The notes below the pieces were generated by a model that saw only the letters and a list, made by a program, of their open reading frames with translations, was not told the DNA's origin and made no database searches. The position numbers and the translations under genes were made by a program. A stretch of 11,426 bases of DNA from Bacteroidales bacterium M2 (GTDB lineage Bacteria; Bacteroidota; Bacteroidia; Bacteroidales; Muribaculaceae): assembly GCA_001689415.1 (NCBI GenBank), contig LUJM01000063.1, positions 1 through 11,426 of the forward strand. Direction: 5' to 3'. Of this stretch, positions 8,501 to 11,426 are shown piece after piece; position 1 is the stretch's first letter; every line of letters begins with the position of its first letter.

Positions 8501-8529
8501 GAAAAACTCCGACCCTCTAAAAGGCCGGA
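8501..8529 (-). terminator. Intrinsic terminator in the tolC-like leader (attenuator)
   Basis: Read leftward, TCCGGCC (8529-8523) pairs with GGTCGGA (8514-8508), one G-U pair, 8-nt loop. GTTTTTC follows at 8507-8501. It lies between the promoter and the first gene, 30 bp before the ATG of the TolC-like gene, where a terminator makes sense only as a conditional one. Confidence 0.65.
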
Positions 8530-8611
8530 TATGACTCTCAAAATAGAGTCTTATACAGAAGCGGTACTCTTCCAGTTCTCAAGATATCCCCAGTTAATCA
8601 CAATCGGGGAT
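8508..8611 (-). promoter_or_regulatory. Leader RNA with mutually exclusive hairpins (transcription attenuator)
   Basis: Four pairings can be drawn in the leftward transcript. Hairpin 1: ATCCCC (8611-8606) with GGGGAT (8591-8586), inside the leader ORF. Hairpin 2: GACTCT (8550-8545) with AGAGTC (8538-8533), directly after the leader ORF stop. Terminator: 8529-8508. Alternative: GGATAT (8589-8584) with ATATCC (8532-8527), a perfect 6-bp helix that uses the right arm of hairpin 1 and the first two C residues of the terminator stem. Hairpin 1 would thus allow termination, while a ribosome covering its left arm would free the antiterminator. This is the logic of ribosome-mediated attenuation. The pairings are seen; the regulatory behaviour is inferred. 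Confidence 0.55.
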
Positions 8612-8643
8612 GCGCTGAATTTTGCTGTCGATTTACAATTCAT
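8551..8643 (-). CDS. Putative 30-residue leader peptide of the efflux operon
   Basis: A short ORF (ATG at 8643, TAA at 8553-8551) encodes MNCKSTAKFSASPIVINWGY followed by LENWKSTASV. It starts about 24 nt after the predicted transcription start and ends 80 nt before the TolC-like ATG. No protein family is recognised. Its likely role is as a translated sensor: the codons S12-P13 (TCC CCG) cover the left arm of a hairpin, and W18-G19-Y20 cover the right arm, which also forms the antiterminator. Slow or stalled ribosomes on codons about 10-16, for example with a translation-inhibiting drug, would alter folding of the downstream terminator. Evidence of translation is only positional. A chance ORF of this length is possible, but its fit to the hairpins is notable. 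Confidence 0.5.
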   Translation of the reverse strand: MNCKSTAKFSASPIVINWGYLENWKSTASV

Positions 8644-8673
8644 TTACAGTACAATTCTTTGTGAATTGCACTG

Positions 8674-8681
8674 CAAAGTTA
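8674..8681 (-). promoter_or_regulatory. -7 promoter box of the TolC-adaptor-MFS operon
   Basis: Leftward TAACTTTG, an exact match to TAnnTTTG, would start transcription near 8667 and give a leader of about 197 nt before the TolC-like ATG. A TGTG at 8707-8704 is a weak -33 candidate. The box lies far from the gene, which is what first draws attention to the leader. Confidence 0.6.
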
Positions 8682-8814
8682 CGAATTTTTTTGATATTTC
8701 AGTCACACTGCACCAATGCAATTCATTACACGTCCTCTTACATAGGCTTACCAGAGCCTTCACTTTCAGACTATGATCAGCACGCTATTTTTGTTTTTTG
8801 CTAATAGTACGATG

Positions 8815-8867
8815 TGTATTGAATAATAAAGCTTGATTTTATTCAATACAGTGGTTTGATTGAATAA
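8815..8867. promoter_or_regulatory. Three phased ATTGAATAA half-sites upstream of the ATPase gene (candidate operator)
   Basis: TGTATTGAATAA (8815-8826) and TTATTCAATACA (8839-8850) form a perfect 12-bp inverted repeat with a 12-bp spacer. A third half-site, ATTGAATAA (8859-8867), repeats the first in direct orientation. Their centres are about 20-21 bp apart, two turns of the helix, so a protein could bind all three on one face. The third lies just upstream of the -7 box. No regulator gene is visible nearby. A folded RNA or a leftover element end are weaker alternatives. Confidence 0.5.
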
Positions 8868-8873
8868 ATTCGC

Positions 8874-8881
8874 TATATTTG
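8874..8881 (+). promoter_or_regulatory. -7 promoter box of the DUF4143 ATPase gene
   Basis: TATATTTG matches TAnnTTTG and is 19 bp before the ATG at 8901. A TTTG at 8855-8858 has only 15 bp spacing, so the -33 element is uncertain. The rest of the 8682-8873 stretch between the two divergent promoters holds no gene that I can support. Confidence 0.6.
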
Positions 8882-8898
8882 CAGTCTAAGATAGACTG
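8882..8898. promoter_or_regulatory. Palindrome between -7 box and start codon (candidate operator at the transcription start)
   Basis: CAGTCTA (8882-8888), three spacer bases, TAGACTG (8892-8898): a perfect 7-bp inverted repeat directly after the -7 box and two bases before the ATG. A repressor bound here would block transcription initiation. In RNA it would form a small hairpin touching the start codon. Confidence 0.45.
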
Positions 8899-8900
8899 TA

Positions 8901-10146
8901 ATGAAAACAACGATACTCAATCAGCGGGCGGAACGCGACGAATTGTTGTCGCGTCCTTATCAGCAACGGCATACCAAGTATGACGCTGACGAACTTTTGC
9001 ATAACCCGCTTATCAAACTTATATCCGGGCCTCGCCGCGTCGGTAAATCCGTTTTTGCCCTACTGATGTTGCAGGGAAAGAATTTTGCCTATCTCAATTT
9101 TGACGATAACCGGTTGCTTGAAAAATGGAATGAGGATCTGGCAATGTCGGCTCTTGATGATGTCTATCCCGATTATGATTTCATGTTGCTTGATGAAATT
9201 CAGAATCTTCCGGATTGGGATTTGTGGGTAAGCAAGCTATATCGCCGGGGAAAGAATCTGATAATTACAGGAAGCAATGCCAATATGTTGAGCAGTGAGA
9301 TGGCGACTGTGCTGACAGGACGTTATCTCCAGATTGAGATGTTGCCTTTCAGTCTTGATGAAACCATGAGGTGGAAAAATATCAGCCCGGACCGCGAGGA
9401 ACAGGCGGCACAGGCAATAGTGCTGGCTGGCGACTATATGCGTAATGGCGGATATCCTGAAACAATCCATGCTCGTGGCATAACTAAGAGTTATCTTTCC
9501 TCTTTGTTTGATTCAATCTTACTGAAAGATGTCGCTAAACGCCACAACGTGAGGAATACGACTGACTTATACAACCTTGCTACTTATCTGTTGTCAAATT
9601 TCTGCAAGCCGATTTCAGCCAACGAACTTGCAGGAGAATTGGGGATGTCAAGTGTGGCGACTACAAAGAAATTCTGCAACTATCTCAACGAGCCTAACCT
9701 GTTCTTCTATTTACCGCGATTCAACAACAAGCTAAAACTGATGAACAAGGCTCCGAAAAAAGTATATGTCGTTGACAATGGTTTTGTGCAAAGCACAGCG
9801 TTCAATCTTAGTGAAAACCTCGGTCGCCTATTGGAAAACAAAGTCTTTGTAGAACTCCTGCGCCGTGGCTATATCCCCGCTCAAACGCTATTCTATAACC
9901 GTACACGCAACGATAAAGAGATAGATTTCGTCACCCGTAAAAGGCACGAAAGTAGAGCAACTAATCCAAGTCTGCTACGACATGACCTCCGAGAAAACCC
10001 GCAAACGCGAACTCGACGCCCTCGTCGAAGCCGCCGAAGAACTCCACTGCGATAACTTGCTTGTAATCACCAATGATCAACAGGAAAAAATCGAGTGGAA
10101 AAATAGAGAAATCAAAATAGCAAATATATACAATAGTAGATTCTAA
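8901..10146 (+). CDS. DUF4143-type ATPase (AAA_14 plus nuclease-like C-terminal domain), frameshifted
   Basis: Member of the widespread ATP-binding families with an N-terminal AAA_14 domain and a C-terminal DUF4143 domain; their cellular role is poorly known. Visible motifs: Walker A GPRRVGKS (43-50), Walker B FMLLDE (93-98), sensor-1 ITGSNA (121-126) and an arginine-finger-like LTGRY (R140). Then come a winged-helix-like part (about 235-285) and a PD-(D/E)XK-like end starting at NDKEIDF. In the frame of the start codon the protein becomes Arg-rich nonsense after K347 and stops at 10055. Removing one A from the AAAA run at 9939-9942 restores a family-like ending (KGTKVEQLIQVCYDM and about 50 more residues) and a TAA at 10144-10146, giving about 414 residues, the normal length. 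It is thus a one-base frameshift: a real mutation or a homopolymer sequencing error. It is preceded by an elaborate regulatory region and followed after 16 bp by an AT-rich gene. Confidence 0.85.
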
Positions 10147-10162
10147 TAAGTAGGGCTTACAT

Positions 10163-10870
10163 ATGAATGATTATATTCGAATAGGACTTGAGAGCATCAT
10201 CTCTTCTGGCATTGTTTTAATCATATTAAGACTTATTGGAGAAGGATGGATAAATTTAATTTTTCAAAAACGCTTAAAAAAGTTTGATGCTGATATTGCA
10301 AAAGATTTGGCCTCATTTAACTCGAGACTTGATTATAGCACTAGACGTATCCAGGCTCAAATGGATGTCCAACTTGAGCAATTAAGAATTCAGTACACCA
10401 ATGTGTTCAGCAAACAACTTGATGTTTTTAAAGAAGTTTGCAAACAAATGAATTCCGTACAAAATTTATATAATAGGATACAATCTTTTTATACTTATGA
10501 TTGTAAAGCAAACATAGATTTTTCCAATAAGCAAATTTGTGATTCGACATGTGATGAGGATTGCATTATTAATTATTGGAAATTTGTTGTTAAATTCAGA
10601 GAAGAAGTGCACAAACTTAATGATTTCATAGAGTGCAATGAAATGTATTTCACTCTTTCTCAAACAGTATCCTTTTTAAAAATAGAAACAGATTTATTAA
10701 AACTCGCATCAGATGCAATTTCAATAGGCACAGCTCCACAAAACACTCCGAATACTAGGGCTGAGAATGTGCTAAAGTTATTTTATGAACACGATATGAC
10801 TTCTTTCTTAGACTTGAAAAATGAAATTTTGGACAGTTTTAGAGAAAAAATAGGCACTCTCGCCGTTTAA
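10163..10870 (+). CDS. Uncharacterised membrane-anchored coiled-coil protein
   Basis: I do not recognise a family. The 235-residue protein has one N-terminal hydrophobic helix (about 8-27). A highly charged, probably coiled-coil segment follows (about 35-100, with LKKFDADIAKDLASF and RIQAQMDVQLEQLRIQY), and the remainder is mostly helical. A cysteine cluster C126-X3-C130-X3-C134, with C114 before it, sits in an acidic loop and could bind metal or form disulfides. With the coiled coil predicted to face the cytosol, it resembles in outline many small membrane proteins of accessory regions. The gene is clearly AT-richer than its neighbours and lies between a DUF4143 ATPase (16 bp upstream of it) and recombinase debris, which suggests acquisition by transfer. 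No own promoter is visible; it may be read from the ATPase promoter. Confidence 0.75.
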   Translation: MNDYIRIGLESIISSGIVLIILRLIGEGWINLIFQKRLKKFDADIAKDLASFNSRLDYSTRRIQAQMDVQLEQLRIQYTNVFSKQLDVFKEVCKQMNSVQNLYNRIQSFYTYDCKANIDFSNKQICDSTCDEDCIINYWKFVVKFREEVHKLNDFIECNEMYFTLSQTVSFLKIETDLLKLASDAISIGTAPQNTPNTRAENVLKLFYEHDMTSFLDLKNEILDSFREKIGTLAV

Positions 10871-10902
10871 GTTCCATTATTTCAATGTAAGTTCAAAAAA
10901 TT

Positions 10903-10922
10903 TCCGTATATCCGTATATTTG
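10903..10922 (+). promoter_or_regulatory. Promoter with 8-bp tandem repeat upstream of a non-coding hairpin region
   Basis: TATATTTG (10915-10922) matches the -7 consensus. It overlaps a perfect tandem repeat TCCGTATA-TCCGTATA (10903-10918). GTTC at 10891-10894, 20 bp upstream, is the only -33-like sequence. No long ORF follows; transcription from about 10929 would run into the hairpins and terminator ending near 11110. Confidence 0.5.
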
Positions 10923-11028
10923 TATTACCCCAACGAAAACAACGGGGAAGAACATTGAAATGGTGCCGTGTGCAATTCGTGAACAACGGATAGTGCGGCA
11001 TTGCAATATTTTGAAAACGACTTAGTTA

Positions 11029-11066
11029 TAGCGATATTATCCGGCTCCAGGCGGATAATATCGCTA
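11029..11066. repeat. Perfect 15-bp hairpin with 8-nt loop
   Basis: TAGCGATATTATCCG (11029-11043) and CGGATAATATCGCTA (11052-11066) are perfectly complementary around an 8-base loop. It has no T-run on either side in the right place, so it is not a terminator. It may stabilise an RNA or be a recombination or protein-binding site belonging to the old element. Confidence 0.6.
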
Positions 11067-11073
11067 AAAATCG

Positions 11074-11110
11074 AGCAGCTATCAAATTCTGATAGTTGCT
11101 TTTTTCTTTT
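11074..11110 (+). terminator. Strong intrinsic terminator upstream of the recombinase remnant
   Basis: AGCAGCTATCA (11074-11084) pairs with TGATAGTTGCT (11090-11100), 11 bp with one G-U pair and a 5-nt loop. It runs straight into TTTTTTCTTTT. It ends rightward transcripts from the 10915 promoter before the recombinase start codon at 11154. Confidence 0.8.
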
Positions 11111-11153
11111 ATGTTACTATAATTGCGCTCACCGAGTTAAACCGAAAACCAAC

Positions 11154-11376
11154 ATGGGCGAAACAGTTAGTGTGGTATGGTATAAGTCGAAATAATGTGC
11201 AAGTATGAGAGCACCCTGCGGTGTTGGCAAAAGGTGTGGGGCTTCCGGTCATGTCCAGTCAAAAGGTTGATGCCTACTTGAACGAGATTACAAATCTGGC
11301 AAAAATCCCAAAGCTCTCAAATGAGTTGCGAAATATTACCAACAGTCCAAACACATTAACGGCTCTGTTCCAATAG
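11154..11376 (+). pseudogene. Degraded tyrosine recombinase (Bacteroides-type integrase) remnant
   Basis: Two short pieces in different frames look like parts of one integrase. From the ATG at 11154, MGETVSVVWYKSK then a stop resembles the beginning of the N-terminal arm-binding part of Bacteroidales tyrosine recombinases. In another frame, 11209-11376 reads EHPAVLAKGVG and then LPVMSSQKVDAYLNEITNLA, matching the family segment just before the catalytic R-H-x-x-R box (typically LPVxSNQKxNAYLKEIA). After KIPKLS the match is lost and no catalytic His-Arg or Tyr is seen. The whole middle of the protein, about 200 or more residues including catalytic Arg I, is absent. An internal deletion plus frameshifts explains this best. 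A weak -7-like TATAATTG lies at 11118-11125. The family match is from memory, not from an alignment. Confidence 0.5.
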
Positions 11377-11396
11377 GTTCAGAGCCTCTTTTGTTT
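11361..11396 (+). terminator. Terminator-like hairpin after the recombinase remnant
   Basis: GGCTCTG (11361-11367) and CAGAGCC (11380-11386) form a perfect 7-bp stem, with a possible inner CC/GG pairing, followed by TCTTTTGTTT. It overlaps the end of the 41-codon open frame (stop at 11374-11376), which supports the view that the recombinase coding sequence is a rearranged remnant here. Confidence 0.65.
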
Positions 11397-11409
11397 AGTA
11401 AACATCCAT

Positions 11410-11426
11410 ATCTCTAAATAAGAGAT
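11410..11426. repeat. Inverted repeat at the window edge
   Basis: ATCTCT (11410-11415) and AGAGAT (11421-11426) pair perfectly around AAATA. It is cut by the end of the window, so it may be longer. No role can be assigned. Confidence 0.4.

Larger units (their letters stand above)
10929..11110 (+). ncRNA. Candidate structured small RNA or recombinase leader RNA
   Basis: The 283-bp stretch between the coiled-coil gene and the recombinase remnant has a promoter, no credible ORF, several inverted repeats and a strong terminator, which together delimit a transcript of about 180 nt. Pairings include TGCCG (10964-10968) with CGGCA (10996-11000), extended by G-U pairs, then the 15-bp hairpin at 11029-11066, then the terminator. 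Its ends are not complementary, so it does not look like 6S RNA. It could be an independent small RNA of a mobile element or a terminated leader of the recombinase gene. I recognise no named RNA family. Confidence 0.4.

Noticed and set aside
8336..8776. Rightward open frame of 146 codons opposite the TolC-like gene and its leader
   Set aside because: It starts inside the clearly coding TolC-like gene on the other strand, has no promoter box, and matches no family; the leader features explain the region better.
9930..9950. Programmed ribosomal frameshift in the DUF4143 ATPase
   Set aside because: The downstream frame requires a +1 shift, and there is no known +1 signal such as a slow or stop codon at the site and no typical -1 slippery heptamer in phase; a mutation or homopolymer error is simpler.
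10929..11110. 6S RNA or a group II intron fragment
   Set aside because: The transcript ends are not complementary as in 6S RNA, and no domain V-like hairpin or intron-encoded reverse transcriptase is present.
11001..11195. Open frame from a TTG through the hairpin and terminator to the recombinase tip
   Set aside because: It begins at a TTG and runs across a strong intrinsic terminator and a 15-bp hairpin; only the last 13 codons after the ATG at 11154 look protein-like.
1..11426. CRISPR array, tRNA, rRNA or intact insertion sequence
   Set aside because: No regularly spaced direct repeats, no cloverleaf or rRNA-like sequence, and no transposase with flanking inverted repeats were seen.

Overview
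The window looks like chromosomal DNA of a gut-type Bacteroidales bacterium. Family Muribaculaceae is possible, but nothing here proves it. The reasons are the repeated Bacteroidota -7 promoter box (TAnnTTTG) in front of gene starts, the lack of clear Shine-Dalgarno sites, and gene families typical of the phylum: LytS/LytTR two-component systems, periplasmic PepSY-like proteins, DUF4143 ATPases and Bacteroides-type tyrosine recombinases.

Left part (1-4500): a leftward HAE1-family RND efflux permease gene breaks off at an in-frame stop close to the window edge. Divergent from it is a compact rightward operon: membrane histidine kinase (LytS/YpdA type), LytTR response regulator (ATGA overlap), and a secreted PepSY-like protein 4 bp further on. 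The divergent layout suggests, but does not prove, that the two-component system controls the pump. A strong bidirectional terminator closes this operon and the convergent one.

Middle part (4499-8681): a leftward tripartite drug-efflux operon in the order TolC-like outer membrane factor, EmrA/HlyD-like adaptor, EmrB-like 14-helix MFS permease, with ATGA overlap or 1-bp spacing. Its roughly 200-nt leader appears to be a complete ribosome-controlled attenuator. It holds a 30-codon leader peptide ORF, a hairpin inside that ORF, a second hairpin, an intrinsic terminator, and a 6-bp alternative pairing that would take bases away from the terminator stem. This is the most interesting previously unlabelled system in the window.

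Right part (8690-11426): an accessory-looking region. A DUF4143/AAA_14 ATPase gene has an elaborate promoter (three phased TTGAATAA half-sites plus a palindrome just after the -7 box) and a one-base frameshift near its 3' end. It is followed by an AT-rich gene for an unrecognised membrane-anchored coiled-coil protein with a CX3CX3C cluster. Then comes a non-coding stretch with a promoter, a 15-bp perfect hairpin and a strong terminator (a candidate small RNA or leader). Last are degraded pieces of a tyrosine recombinase, closed by another terminator-like hairpin. This end reads as the scar of an old integrative element.
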